Assembly (NCBI GenBank): GCA_900299255.1
Contig: OMJB01000029.1
Coordinates: 1 to 40,126, forward strand
Reading direction: 5' to 3'
DNA from: Sphingobacteriales bacterium
Lineage (GTDB): Bacteria; Bacteroidota; Bacteroidia; Chitinophagales; Chitinophagaceae
Length of the DNA: 40,126 nucleotides
The notes under the pieces: generated by a model
Seen by the model: the letters and a program-made list of their open reading frames with translations, nothing else
Databases searched by the model: none
Told to the model about the DNA's origin: nothing
Made by a program: the position numbers and the translations under genes
Shown: positions 8,185 to 17,536 of the stretch, in pieces
Layout: each line of letters opens with the position of its first letter
Position numbering within the stretch: the stretch's first letter is position 1

Positions 8185-9816
8185 TCAAGCCAATACACCA
8201 CCGTACATTTCTTTTCTCAGCGCCTTGATCTTGTCGCTCTTCATATATTCATCAAAACTCATCTCTCTGTCTATAAGACCACTTGGCGTAAGCTCCAGCA
8301 CCCTGTCGGCTACCGTGTTAGACAGCTCATGATCCCTGGATGAGAACAGAATCGTTCCTTTAAAATCTTTCATCCCATTGTTCAGAGCAGTAATACTCTC
8401 CAGATCCAGGTGGTTCGTTGGTTCATCGAATAGCAACACATTACCTTTTACCATCATCATACGACTAAGCATACAACGCACCTTTTCACCCCCGCTTAAT
8501 ACGGTAGATTTTTTCAATGTCTCCTCCCCTGTAAACAACATCCTGCCCAGGAAACCCCGGATGAATGTTTCATCTTTTTCTTCAGAAAACTGCCTCAGCC
8601 AGTCTACCAGATTATTATCATCATCTTTAAAGAATGATGAGTTATCAGCCGGAAGGTAAGCCGGTGTTACGGTAACACCCCACTTATAAAAGCCAGTAAA
8701 GTCTTGATCATTTCCTGCAAGTATCTCGTAAAAGGCATTAATAGCCAATGAATTAGATGAAAGAACTGATACTTTCTGACCACGCTTCAGATCAAACGAA
8801 ATATTCTTAAACAACAGCTCCCCGTTCAGCGATTTGGTCAGGTCTTTCACCTCCAGAATCTGATCCCCTGCCTCTCGCACCTGATTGTTGAACAATATTG
8901 CCGGGTACTTCCTGTTAGAAGGACGCATGTCTTCCAGTTTGATTTTATCCAATGCTTTCTTTCGGCTGGTTGCCTGCTTAGACTTAGATGCATTGGCCGA
9001 AAAGCGCGCAATGAACTCCTTCAATTCTGCAATCTTGTCCTCGGCTTTTTTGTTCTGATCACTTCTCTGTTTCAGCAATAACTGGCTAGACTCGTACCAA
9101 AACGAATAGTTACCTGTAAATATATTAATCTTACCAAAATCTATATCTGCAACGTGAGTACATACCGAATCAAGGAAGTGACGATCGTGCGATACAACAA
9201 GTACAATCTTGTCGTAATCAGCCAGAAAATCCTCCAGCCAGCCTATGGTCTCCAGATCCAGGTCGTTGGTAGGCTCATCTAACAGCAAAATATCAGGATG
9301 CCCGAAAATTGCCTGTGCCAACAATACGCGCACTTTCTGATTGCCGTCAAGTTCTTTTACCAGCTTATGGTGAAAATCTTCTTTTATTCCAAGGTTGCTG
9401 AGCAAGGTAGCTGCATCATTTTCGGCATTCCAGCCGTCCATCTCTGCAAACAGCCCTTCCAGCTCGCCCGCTTTTATACCGTCTTCCTCACTAAAATCTT
9501 CCTTAGCATACAATGCATCCTTGGCTGTCATTACTTCATATAGGGTGGTATTTCCGCGTATCACGGTTTCCAACACTGTGATTTCGTCAAACTCATTGCG
9601 ATTTTGCTTCAGCACGCTCATGCGCTGCCCCTTACTGATATCTACCCTGCCGGTCGTTGGATCAATTTCACCAGATATGATCTTTAGAAACGTAGACTTA
9701 CCGGCACCGTTGGCACCTATAATGCCATAGCAATTCCCTTCTGTAAACTTGATATTAACTTCTTCGAAAAGCACACGCTTGCCGTAGCGAAGCGATAAAT
9801 TATTAACTGTAATCAT
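8185..9816 (-). CDS. ABC-F family ATPase (YbiT-like) with a degenerate second nucleotide site
   Basis: A 543-residue soluble protein with two ABC domains and no membrane segments, typical of ABC-F proteins that act on ribosomes. Domain 1 has Walker A GANGAGKS (residues 34-41), Walker B LLLDEPTND (177-185) and H-switch VSHD (H210). The inter-domain linker contains RFSANASKSKQATSRKK (271-287), where ABC-F proteins contact P-site tRNA. Domain 2 keeps LSGGEK (440-445) and FDEPTNHLD (463-471). However, its Walker A is replaced by SSNSLAINA (353-361, no Lys) and its H-switch reads SRDHE (R494). The domain 1 signature is LDGNQ (156-160). Overall sequence is closest in pattern to YbiT. It is a single gene with its own promoter and terminator. 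Confidence 0.93.
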   Translation of the reverse strand: MITVNNLSLRYGKRVLFEEVNIKFTEGNCYGIIGANGAGKSTFLKIISGEIDPTTGRVDISKGQRMSVLKQNRNEFDEITVLETVIRGNTTLYEVMTAKDALYAKEDFSEEDGIKAGELEGLFAEMDGWNAENDAATLLSNLGIKEDFHHKLVKELDGNQKVRVLLAQAIFGHPDILLLDEPTNDLDLETIGWLEDFLADYDKIVLVVSHDRHFLDSVCTHVADIDFGKINIFTGNYSFWYESSQLLLKQRSDQNKKAEDKIAELKEFIARFSANASKSKQATSRKKALDKIKLEDMRPSNRKYPAILFNNQVREAGDQILEVKDLTKSLNGELLFKNISFDLKRGQKVSVLSSNSLAINAFYEILAGNDQDFTGFYKWGVTVTPAYLPADNSSFFKDDDNNLVDWLRQFSEEKDETFIRGFLGRMLFTGEETLKKSTVLSGGEKVRCMLSRMMMVKGNVLLFDEPTNHLDLESITALNNGMKDFKGTILFSSRDHELSNTVADRVLELTPSGLIDREMSFDEYMKSDKIKALRKEMYGGVLA

Positions 9817-9902
9817 TTTTTATGGATGCCTCATAGAGCGAATAGCCTTTCTGAACAATCAAAAAGTCACTACAAAAACACTATCTTATTTTTTTGAGAG
9901 TG

Positions 9903-9935
9903 CAAAGGTACGCTAAATCATGTAAATAATTCAAA
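9903..9935 (-). promoter_or_regulatory. Promoter of the ABC-F gene
   Basis: On the minus strand TTTG (9932-9935), 21 bases, then TACCTTTG (9903-9910), an exact match to the Bacteroidota -7 box. This gives a leader of roughly 80 bases before the start at 9816. Confidence 0.65.
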
Positions 9936-10009
9936 ATTTGTACCTGAAACAATTATTTAATCCAGCCATTTGAAACTACAAAATTATACTTCGCCAATGA
10001 ATATTAAGA

Positions 10010-11047
10010 TCAATTGAACCTAGGGCAAACCGTTTTTCGGTACGCGCCCCTGCTCGGCGGGTAGTTTCCGGTAATAGTGGCGGTTATTTCAAGGCCGCCC
10101 TGAGCACTGCTGGCTTTCTTTAGTTTTGATGTATTGACATCATAGCTAAGGCCAAATGAAGCACGCCTGTACCTTATTTTCACAACGGGTACTACTGCGT
10201 CCTGAAACCGGTATCCTACCCCTCCGTAAATCTCAAAAAAAGTTTCAGAAAATGCTTCAAAGGTCCGCCAGCCCAGCAGAGCAGAGGCAATAATCTCACT
10301 GTAACTTCCCTGCTGGGCATAGTTTGCATGCGCCTGTAGCGTTACATGCTCATTAAGCTCCCGCACCATGGCTGCGTTTAAATTCCATCTTATATTCTGC
10401 GTATAGCTGAATATTTTAAAATAAGAAAACAACGGCTGCGAAAAATGATACCCGGATGCGCCAAACATATAAGTGGCCTCCTGAGACCTACCCGCCGTAA
10501 AATTGTAATTGATACCAGCACCAACATCTGTAATATTCATGCGCGGCTCAGGTATATTCTCCAGAGAAGGGTTTGTAGGATCATAAACTCCTGCCTGAAA
10601 CTGATTGTCAAATGTTGCTTTTGATGGGTCGAAAGTGTATTGTAGTGCCCCACCCACAAAGCCAACAGAAAGGTAAGAGTTGTTATTTGTGTTGATGCTC
10701 TTGTTATAATTCAGTGATAGGTATCCGCCGGTAATTTTCTGCTCCAGTTCTCCGGCTATATCATTGTAACCCAGCAAACCTAAACTAAGAAAGTCATTGG
10801 AGTTATGTCCCATAGACAAACGGTATTCTCCGCTTATCTGTAGTGTCTGGTACGGACTAGCAATGCTACTCCACTGGCTGCGGTAGTACGCACTTACCTT
10901 GTAATTCTTATCAAATACACCCGTAAGTGCCGGATTCCTCAACAGCGCAGTTTCGTAAAACTGAGAGTAATGGATATCTGCCTGCGCAACGCCATTGGTA
11001 TGCACCGCACAGGTTAGTATCAGCACGTAAACAATAATTCTTTTCAT
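10010..11047 (-). CDS. PorP/SprF family T9SS outer-membrane protein (copy A)
   Basis: A 345-residue PorP/SprF family protein. These are beta-barrel outer-membrane proteins that help deliver or anchor T9SS cargo; SprF does this for the gliding adhesin SprB in Flavobacterium. The signal peptide ends near residue 23 (VAQA). The family opening ADIHYSQFYETALLRNPALTG follows, then YYRSQW and repeated aromatic beta strands, to the end YRKTVCPRFN. It is 4 bases downstream of the large T9SS cargo-like gene and surely co-transcribed with it. It is a clear paralogue of the protein at 13189-14217, sharing the opening motif, SYDVN and the TVCPRF ending. Confidence 0.92.
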   Translation of the reverse strand: MKRIIVYVLILTCAVHTNGVAQADIHYSQFYETALLRNPALTGVFDKNYKVSAYYRSQWSSIASPYQTLQISGEYRLSMGHNSNDFLSLGLLGYNDIAGELEQKITGGYLSLNYNKSINTNNNSYLSVGFVGGALQYTFDPSKATFDNQFQAGVYDPTNPSLENIPEPRMNITDVGAGINYNFTAGRSQEATYMFGASGYHFSQPLFSYFKIFSYTQNIRWNLNAAMVRELNEHVTLQAHANYAQQGSYSEIIASALLGWRTFEAFSETFFEIYGGVGYRFQDAVVPVVKIRYRRASFGLSYDVNTSKLKKASSAQGGLEITATITGNYPPSRGAYRKTVCPRFN

Positions 11048-11051
11048 AGGC

Positions 11052-13070
11052 TTACCTTATTACTGTTACACTCCCCTTTTTACTCAGCGCCCTGCCGTTT
11101 TCGCACACTGCTTCCACCACGTATACATATACATCCGGCAACGGAATACCCCCCTGATAAGAGCCATCCCATGCGGCGTTTATGTCATTAGGCAATACAT
11201 TTTCTCGTTCAAACAGCAACGTTCCCCAACGATTGTATACCTGAAACAAAGTAATCTTGATTACACCTGCACCACTCCTCGGATAAAAAAGGTCATTCTG
11301 ACCATCGCCGTTAGGTGTAAATGAGTTGGGTACAAACAGGGTACGGTTGCAATCGCAAATGCCGTCTATTCTGAACGTATCATGCAAAGCCGATGCACAG
11401 CTATCCTGCGCAGTCACCCAGAAAACTCCGGTATCCGAAACAGCAAAGGTAATACCACTATGGCCATTGCTCCATAAATAACTTGAAAAACCCGGCGGCG
11501 CATAAATCGTAAGGCCTTTATTGTAACACAGCGTTGAATCTTTATGTAAGAATGTTGATCCGTTGAGATTCCGGGGCGCATACTTAGCAATGTACATTAC
11601 TTCAATTGTTGAACTGTCAGCCGGAAGTATATCATTGGCTACAGATAACTGTTTGTTGCCGTAATAATCCGCCGACATATACACATTTCCCACCCCGTCG
11701 CAGGCTATTCCGTTCTGGTCGTCACCTCCACTCATCAGCGCCGACGCATTAATTAATGTGCCAGACGAACTGAAACCGGCAACAAATATCGGATCATTAC
11801 TCCATGGAGGTACTGATACTATATGCCCATCAACATTCACAGCGATGGGTATCTTGCCCGCAGTGTCAGTCACGCTGTCGCTTTTGGTCATAGAGCCTGT
11901 TACCCACACATCGCCGCATGCCAATGTAGCTACTGCATATCCCCAGGCTCTGCCATTATCGTATGGCGATGCAAATGTCTTCATCCATGCAACATTATTT
12001 GCCGGGTCAAATTTTAAAAGGTAGGCAATAGAATTGACCAGCGACGGATTACTGATCGTTGTTCCGGCAAAGCTGATACTACTCTCGTTCAATCCCCCAG
12101 TCAGATAAACGTTATTCGACAGGTCTGATGCAAGCCCCATAGCAAACTCCTTGCATGTTCCTCCGCTGGCACTAGCCCATAAGCCATTGCCGGAATTATC
12201 CAGCCGGGCAATGAATGCAACCTGATTAGGTCCGGCATTTGAAATAGCAACTGATCCAAAATTGAGCGCAGGCGAACTAAACATACCTGAGATATAAATA
12301 TCACCTGCCGGAGTAACGGTCATTCCATAGGCATCGTCATTGCCATTACCGCCAAAACGCCTTGCCCACACCATATCACCAGCCGGGCCACACTTAACCA
12401 GCAGTATATCATCGGTTGTTCCAGCAGCGTTGGCATTTGTAAGTACCGTTCCGGGATTGATAGCCGCAACTGGTCTGTGGAAGTTTGCAGTGATGTAAAT
12501 GTTGTTATGGGCATCTGTTGTTATGGCACCCAGCCCCAGAATAGGTGCAAAACCCGGTACCGTATAAAAGCTCTGCTGTGCATTACCCCCACTCAATGCC
12601 CAAAGCTCATTCCCCGAAGGATCATATTTTGCAACAAAATACTGTTCATCAGGCTGGTAAGCATTTGTAAGCAGGATGCTTCCAAATTTCAGGTACTGGC
12701 TCCTGAACGACCCCAGCATAATGACATTACCATCCGGATCTACTGCCAGCCCTATTACTCTGGCATCTCCATAGGTTGCCCCTTTAGCCCAAAGGCAGTT
12801 GCCAGCCGCATCATATTTCACAACAATAGGCTGATACCACGAACCGGTAACACCTGTGTTGGGAACTGTAATAGTACCAAAAACAGCCGGATTTGAATCC
12901 CACCGTATTCCGGCTGTAAATACATTTCCCGCCTTATCTGTAGCTACAGGCCAGCCATCCATCGAGGCTCCGCCTGTATTGCATCTTCCCCACACCCAAT
13001 CCTGCGAGAAAGACGGAGTCGAGAAAAGAAAAGCCCAAAACAATACAAGCAGAGTATGGGTTATCCTCAT
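11052..13070 (-). CDS. Secreted beta-propeller-like (SBBP) protein with T9SS type B sorting domain (copy A)
   Basis: A 672-residue secreted protein. Signal peptide MRITHTLLVLFWAFLFSTPSFSQ. Residues about 25-500 are imperfect repeats of the SBBP type, with G(N/D)(V/I)Y(I/L/M)(S/T) cores such as GDIYISGMF and NNVYLTGGL alternating with KYD/KFDP and LWA motifs, predicting a beta-propeller. A short region with CNYNKG/DSCAS-type elements follows. The last about 95 residues are a gliding-motility-associated C-terminal domain (VPNSFTPNGDGQNDLFYP, then VYNRWG, AWDG, PDVYVY, KGSVTVIR), the type B T9SS signal. It is the first gene of a pair with the PorP/SprF gene. Cargo function is unknown; adhesin or surface filament is possible. 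Confidence 0.9.
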   Translation of the reverse strand: MRITHTLLVLFWAFLFSTPSFSQDWVWGRCNTGGASMDGWPVATDKAGNVFTAGIRWDSNPAVFGTITVPNTGVTGSWYQPIVVKYDAAGNCLWAKGATYGDARVIGLAVDPDGNVIMLGSFRSQYLKFGSILLTNAYQPDEQYFVAKYDPSGNELWALSGGNAQQSFYTVPGFAPILGLGAITTDAHNNIYITANFHRPVAAINPGTVLTNANAAGTTDDILLVKCGPAGDMVWARRFGGNGNDDAYGMTVTPAGDIYISGMFSSPALNFGSVAISNAGPNQVAFIARLDNSGNGLWASASGGTCKEFAMGLASDLSNNVYLTGGLNESSISFAGTTISNPSLVNSIAYLLKFDPANNVAWMKTFASPYDNGRAWGYAVATLACGDVWVTGSMTKSDSVTDTAGKIPIAVNVDGHIVSVPPWSNDPIFVAGFSSSGTLINASALMSGGDDQNGIACDGVGNVYMSADYYGNKQLSVANDILPADSSTIEVMYIAKYAPRNLNGSTFLHKDSTLCYNKGLTIYAPPGFSSYLWSNGHSGITFAVSDTGVFWVTAQDSCASALHDTFRIDGICDCNRTLFVPNSFTPNGDGQNDLFYPRSGAGVIKITLFQVYNRWGTLLFERENVLPNDINAAWDGSYQGGIPLPDVYVYVVEAVCENGRALSKKGSVTVIR

Positions 13071-13188
13071 GCAGTGGCAGGTTGTGCGTTCAGTGGTATA
13101 GTGTTCGGTAATATAGACACTCTAAATTAATAATTGGTTTGGTTTTATTAAAAAACAACTATGATTGGTGCGGCTTAAATGGCTTGAT

Positions 13189-14217
13189 CTAGAATCTGGG
13201 GCATACAGTCATCCGGTATTCCGGATCTTTTGGATAGTTGCCTGACAGTGTAAGCGTGAGTTCATAACCGCCCTGTAGCTTGCTGGCATTATGCAGGCTG
13301 GAAATATTTACATCATAGCTCATGCCAATCCCAAAGTTTTTATACCTGAGCTTTACCACCGGCACTATGGCATCACTGATCCGGTACATGGCACCAGCAT
13401 ATATTTCAAAATTAGGGTCAGTAGTGGCAGTAAAAGAATGCCAGCCGAATAACCCTCCGAAAATGATTTCCTGATAGGTACCCTGCAATGCAAAATTAAC
13501 CGGCACCTGCAGCATATACCTTTCGTCCAGCTTTGATACAAGCCCTGCATTGGCATTCCACCTGATGTTTTCAGTAAACCCATTGTTGTAGTAAGAGAAC
13601 TTAGGTTGGTTGAAATGGTATCCTGATACACCCAGAAAATAGGTAGTACGCTTCTCAAAACCCGGAGTAAAATTGTAGCTGACACCTGCACCCACATCGT
13701 AATTGCTTCGCTTAGGTACCGGAAAAGTTTCCAGAGTAGGGTTACTGGCGCTGTATATTCCTCCCACAAACTGATTGTTCACACGCGCATTGCTCAGGTC
13801 AAGGCTGTATTGTTTGTAACCGCCTGTAAACCCTACCGACAGGTAAGAATTGTTGGCGGAGCTGATGCTTTTGTTATAGTTGATCGCTCCATATACAGCT
13901 GTTATCTTCTGATCCAGGTCGCCGGCTTTATCAGAAAAACCAAGAATACCAAAACTCAGAAAATCGTTGGCGGTACTCCTGAGCCTAATTCGGTATTCCA
14001 CATCCAACAGGTAAGTCTGATAAGGCATAGCTACACTGTTCCATTGGTTGCGGTAATAAGCGGTAATCTTGTAGTTATTTTCAGAAACACCTGTGAGTGC
14101 GGGGTTTCGCAAAATACAGGTTTCATAAAACTGCGAAAAATGTATGTCTGCCTGCGCCATACTGCACACCGGCAGTAACAACTGCACAATAAAAAGAAGC
14201 TTTTGTTTAAATTTCAT
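13189..14217 (-). CDS. PorP/SprF family T9SS outer-membrane protein (copy B)
   Basis: A 342-residue PorP/SprF protein. Signal peptide up to about residue 22 (CSMAQA), then ADIHFSQFYETCILRNPALTG, YYRNQWNSVAMPYQTYLLDVEYR and many beta strands, ending RMTVCPRF. It begins 10 bases after the stop of the large cargo-like gene at 14228, so the two form an operon. Compared with copy A (10010-11047) the order of motifs is the same throughout, showing duplication followed by divergence. The 118 bases between this stop and the next gene of copy A hold no strong terminator, so all four genes may be one transcript. Confidence 0.92.
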   Translation of the reverse strand: MKFKQKLLFIVQLLLPVCSMAQADIHFSQFYETCILRNPALTGVSENNYKITAYYRNQWNSVAMPYQTYLLDVEYRIRLRSTANDFLSFGILGFSDKAGDLDQKITAVYGAINYNKSISSANNSYLSVGFTGGYKQYSLDLSNARVNNQFVGGIYSASNPTLETFPVPKRSNYDVGAGVSYNFTPGFEKRTTYFLGVSGYHFNQPKFSYYNNGFTENIRWNANAGLVSKLDERYMLQVPVNFALQGTYQEIIFGGLFGWHSFTATTDPNFEIYAGAMYRISDAIVPVVKLRYKNFGIGMSYDVNISSLHNASKLQGGYELTLTLSGNYPKDPEYRMTVCPRF

Positions 14218-14227
14218 ACTGCTAGGT

Positions 14228-16234
14228 TTACCTCATTATTGTTACGTTACCCTTATGGTTTGTTGTTTTGCCATCATTGCACTGAATCTCGGCTGTCCAT
14301 ACAAATACATCCGGCCTGGGGTCCATCCCTTTGTATTTTCCATCCCAGGCATTGGCGGCATCATTGATAGCAATATTGTTTTTTTCAAAGACTACCTCAC
14401 CCCATCTGTCATATACCCTGAATGATTTCACAAGCGATATTTCATTGCCTCCTCGCGGAAAGAAAACATCATTCTGTCCGTCTCCATTAGGAGTAAATAA
14501 ATTAGGCACATATAAAGTCAATCCGCAGGTGCATGTCTCGCCAATAATAAACGAATCCGTCTCAGATGCGGCACAACTGTCGAACCCATATACGTAAACA
14601 ACGCCAGATCCACCGGAATAAGTTATTTCATCGGTGGTAGCGCCGGTACTCCAGACATAATGCGCAAACCCTTTGGCAGCACTTAATTTCAGCTCTTTTT
14701 CAACGCATACCAATTGAACTGAGCTCTTTACATTCTGAACTATTTTTTGATACGGATACTTTGCCACAAACAACAACTCACCATTAGAATCTGCCGGTAA
14801 TGTGTCCGGCCCGGCTATAAACGGAATTTTACACTGATAGTCGCTGCACATATATATATTACCCATAGGGTCGGCTGCAATTCCGTTCTGGTCATCTCCG
14901 CCACTACTTAAAGCCGCACAATCAACATAAGTCCCTCCGGTAGTATACGCTGCCACAAAAATAGGATCAATGCTATTAACCGGCTTTCTTAATACATGCC
15001 CATCAATAATAACAGAATCCGTCAAGGCTCCGCTTACCCACACCAGGCCGCACTGCGAAACAGCTATTGAATAGCCCCACGCCCCACCATTGAATACCGG
15101 GCTTTTTTCGCAAATTGTCTTATTCCAAACCACATTGTTGGAAGGGTCGAATTTCACCAGATAAAGCGATGCGTCACCCGGCGTGGGGTTACTTATCGCA
15201 GTACCGCTGAATGAAATACTGGCCTCCTTAAATCCCCCTGTTAGAAATACATTGTTGTCAATATCAGATGCCAGCCCCACGGCATAATCGTTGCCATTCC
15301 CACCACTTGCCGACGCCCACACCCCATTTCCTGAGCTGTTCAATCTCGCAATAAATCCTGTCTTTCCACCAGCAAGTGCAGCATTAGAAATAGTAGAAGT
15401 GCCAAATGTCATGAAGCCAGACCCAAAATCACCAGCAATGTATATATCACCCAAATGAGTTACTGTAATACCGTATGCTTCATCATTCCCGTTACCACCG
15501 AAATTTCTCGCCCAAATCAAATTCCCTGAAGGGTCGTATTTCACAACATAAATGTCGGAAGTAAGCCCGCTAGGGTCGCTGTTGGTTAATGTCACTGATC
15601 CAACATTGGTTGTCGGTGAAGAAAAATATGAAGTAACATACACATTACCAGCATCATCGGCAGCCACTCCACCAGTGCTCAGAACATAAGAGATAGCTCC
15701 TGCCGTTGCAAAGGTTGGTGAAGAGTTACAGCCATTTACAGCCCAGAGAACCAAGCCTGAGGGGCTATACTTAACAAGAAAATACTGCGACTGAGGAACT
15801 ATTGAGTTTGTTAAAGTAAGAGCACCCACCTTAAGGCTCTTGGAATTATAACTGCCAAACATTAACGCATTACCGTCCATGTCTGTTGCAATGTTATAAA
15901 GCCATGTGCCGCCTAACGAGCTGGAATCTGATGGAGTGACCAATGCACTAGCATAATTTGCCCATAAAATATTCCCGGCCCCATCGTATTTAGCAATTAT
16001 TGAAGAACCATAAGGCGCGGAAATTGATTTTGTACCAAAATTAATAGTCATAGAATAACCAAAGTCTATTCCCGCAGCAAACACATTACCGCTCACATCA
16101 GTAGCAACAGCCCATCCATCCATACCATCGCCGGTATTACCACGCGCCCATTGCCAGCCTTGTGCCGCCGCATCATTGCTCTTATTAAAAGCCAGTAAAA
16201 AAATGAAAAAATAGGAGAACGTGAATAATTTCAT
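14228..16234 (-). CDS. Secreted beta-propeller-like (SBBP) protein with T9SS type B sorting domain (copy B)
   Basis: A 668-residue secreted protein, paralogue of the one at 11052-13070. Signal peptide MKLFTFSYFFIFLLAFNKSNDAAAQ. The mature start GWQWARGNTGDGMDGWAVATD mirrors DWVWGRCNTGGASMDGWPVATD of copy A. SBBP-type repeats fill the middle (GNVYVTSYF, GDIYIAGDF, NNVFLTGGF). Both copies share GGDDQNGIA, and both end in the type B T9SS domain (here VPNLFTPNGDGQNDVFFP, then VYDRWGEV, AWDGKYKG, KGNVTIMR). I place the start at 16234 because the signal peptide begins there. A longer frame up to 16372 would overlap ilvE. Confidence 0.9.
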   Translation of the reverse strand: MKLFTFSYFFIFLLAFNKSNDAAAQGWQWARGNTGDGMDGWAVATDVSGNVFAAGIDFGYSMTINFGTKSISAPYGSSIIAKYDGAGNILWANYASALVTPSDSSSLGGTWLYNIATDMDGNALMFGSYNSKSLKVGALTLTNSIVPQSQYFLVKYSPSGLVLWAVNGCNSSPTFATAGAISYVLSTGGVAADDAGNVYVTSYFSSPTTNVGSVTLTNSDPSGLTSDIYVVKYDPSGNLIWARNFGGNGNDEAYGITVTHLGDIYIAGDFGSGFMTFGTSTISNAALAGGKTGFIARLNSSGNGVWASASGGNGNDYAVGLASDIDNNVFLTGGFKEASISFSGTAISNPTPGDASLYLVKFDPSNNVVWNKTICEKSPVFNGGAWGYSIAVSQCGLVWVSGALTDSVIIDGHVLRKPVNSIDPIFVAAYTTGGTYVDCAALSSGGDDQNGIAADPMGNIYMCSDYQCKIPFIAGPDTLPADSNGELLFVAKYPYQKIVQNVKSSVQLVCVEKELKLSAAKGFAHYVWSTGATTDEITYSGGSGVVYVYGFDSCAASETDSFIIGETCTCGLTLYVPNLFTPNGDGQNDVFFPRGGNEISLVKSFRVYDRWGEVVFEKNNIAINDAANAWDGKYKGMDPRPDVFVWTAEIQCNDGKTTNHKGNVTIMR

Positions 16235-16270
16235 AAAGTGTGTATAATTACATGAAGCAAAATATGTGCC

Positions 16271-16305
16271 AAAAAAAATGGCTGCCCCTTTTTCAAAGAC
16301 AGCCA
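16271..16305 (-). terminator. Rho-independent terminator of ilvE
   Basis: A stem of TGGCTGTC and GGCAGCCA (one G-T pair) on the minus strand, spanning 16279-16305, followed by eight T residues (A-run 16271-16278). It lies 24 bases after the ilvE stop and separates ilvE from the T9SS block. Confidence 0.85.
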
Positions 16306-16328
16306 CAAAATATAATGTCATACACTGT

Positions 16329-17399
16329 TTACACTTTAAATGTCCATCCGTGTGTATCTGCCTTACGGCCATAACGTATATCTGCCAGTTCCTGCTTCAG
16401 CCAGTTGGCAATTTCCCAGGTTTCAACAGCAGGCAGTGTCATTACATCGTCGTGGTAGGTAAGCTGATAAATAGGCGCAATAGATGCCGCCGTACCCGTT
16501 CCAAATGCCTCTTTCAACTGCCCTGCTTTGTAGGCTTCTTCAATCTCATCAATGCTCAGCTGGCGCTCTTCAACAGTAACGCCCTTGTCGCGCAGCAATG
16601 TTATAACGCTGTCACGGGTCACACCCTCCAGTATTACGTCTGTATTTATGTCCGGAGTAATCACCTTATCACCAATCACAAAGAACACATTCATGGTGCC
16701 TATCTCCTGCACATACTTATGTTCAAAGCCATCAGTCCAGAGAATCTGATCATAACCCATCTTTTTGATCTCACGTGTAGGGTACATGCTCATGCCGTAG
16801 TTGCCCGCAGCCTTAGTAAACCCTATACCTCCCGGAAAAGCACGTACATACTGGTCCTGCACATAAATAGATACAGGATGATTATAGTATGGCCCTGCCG
16901 GACTGGTTATAATAATGAACATGAACTTCTCAGCCGGGCGCACACCAATAAACTCATCGATTGCCAGCATGAACGGGCGGATATACAATGATGTATCTTC
17001 CGATTCCGGAATCCACTTATGGTCCAGCGCTATCAGCTGGCGCATCCCTTCTATGAAAATTTCCTGAGGCACATCCGGCATTGCCATACGCTCTGCCGAC
17101 CTATTCATTCGCTTCCAGTTATCATAAGGCCTGAAGATGAGTGCATCACCGTTAGGTGCCTTATATGCCTTTACGCCTTCAAAAATAGCCTGCCCGTAAT
17201 GAAAGAAAGTAGTAGCAGGGCTCAGGTACAGATTATGAAACGGTGTGATTTCCGGCGGATTCCACTGGCCATTCTCATAATAAGCTATCAGCATATGATC
17301 AGAGTAATGCTTGCCGAAATTTATATTCAATGCATCTACTTCATGCAGCCTGCTGTTCTCTGTTTTATTTACCTTTATCACTGATGGACTCACGCTCAT
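16329..17399 (-). CDS. ilvE: Branched-chain amino acid aminotransferase
   Basis: A 356-residue PLP-dependent fold-type IV aminotransferase that carries out the last step of leucine, isoleucine and valine synthesis and the first of their breakdown. Visible are FHYGQAIFEGVKAY (residues 66-79), FRPYDNWKRMNRSAERM, RPFMLA, the PLP lysine K196 in GFTKAAGNYG, EIGTMNVFFV and the phosphate-binding EAFGTGTAASIAPI. Length matches the roughly 356-residue bacterial type. I chose ATG at 17399; a longer frame to 17504 would add 35 residues with no family similarity. It is transcribed alone, divergent from the gene at 17537, and ends at its own terminator. Confidence 0.95.
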   Translation of the reverse strand: MSVSPSVIKVNKTENSRLHEVDALNINFGKHYSDHMLIAYYENGQWNPPEITPFHNLYLSPATTFFHYGQAIFEGVKAYKAPNGDALIFRPYDNWKRMNRSAERMAMPDVPQEIFIEGMRQLIALDHKWIPESEDTSLYIRPFMLAIDEFIGVRPAEKFMFIIITSPAGPYYNHPVSIYVQDQYVRAFPGGIGFTKAAGNYGMSMYPTREIKKMGYDQILWTDGFEHKYVQEIGTMNVFFVIGDKVITPDINTDVILEGVTRDSVITLLRDKGVTVEERQLSIDEIEEAYKAGQLKEAFGTGTAASIAPIYQLTYHDDVMTLPAVETWEIANWLKQELADIRYGRKADTHGWTFKV

Positions 17400-17536
17400 A
17401 AATGCCCGAATTAAATTAATATTGTGCTGATTTTCGTGCAAAGAAACAACATTTACCGAAATTCCATAAAACGTTAATTTTATTTTATATAACCTGACGC
17501 TCACGCTTCTAAATAATCAATCTGAATGAAGGCCTT

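Noticed and set aside
16266-16991. Open frame of 241 codons on the plus strand
   Set aside because: Antisense to ilvE, which has all aminotransferase motifs.
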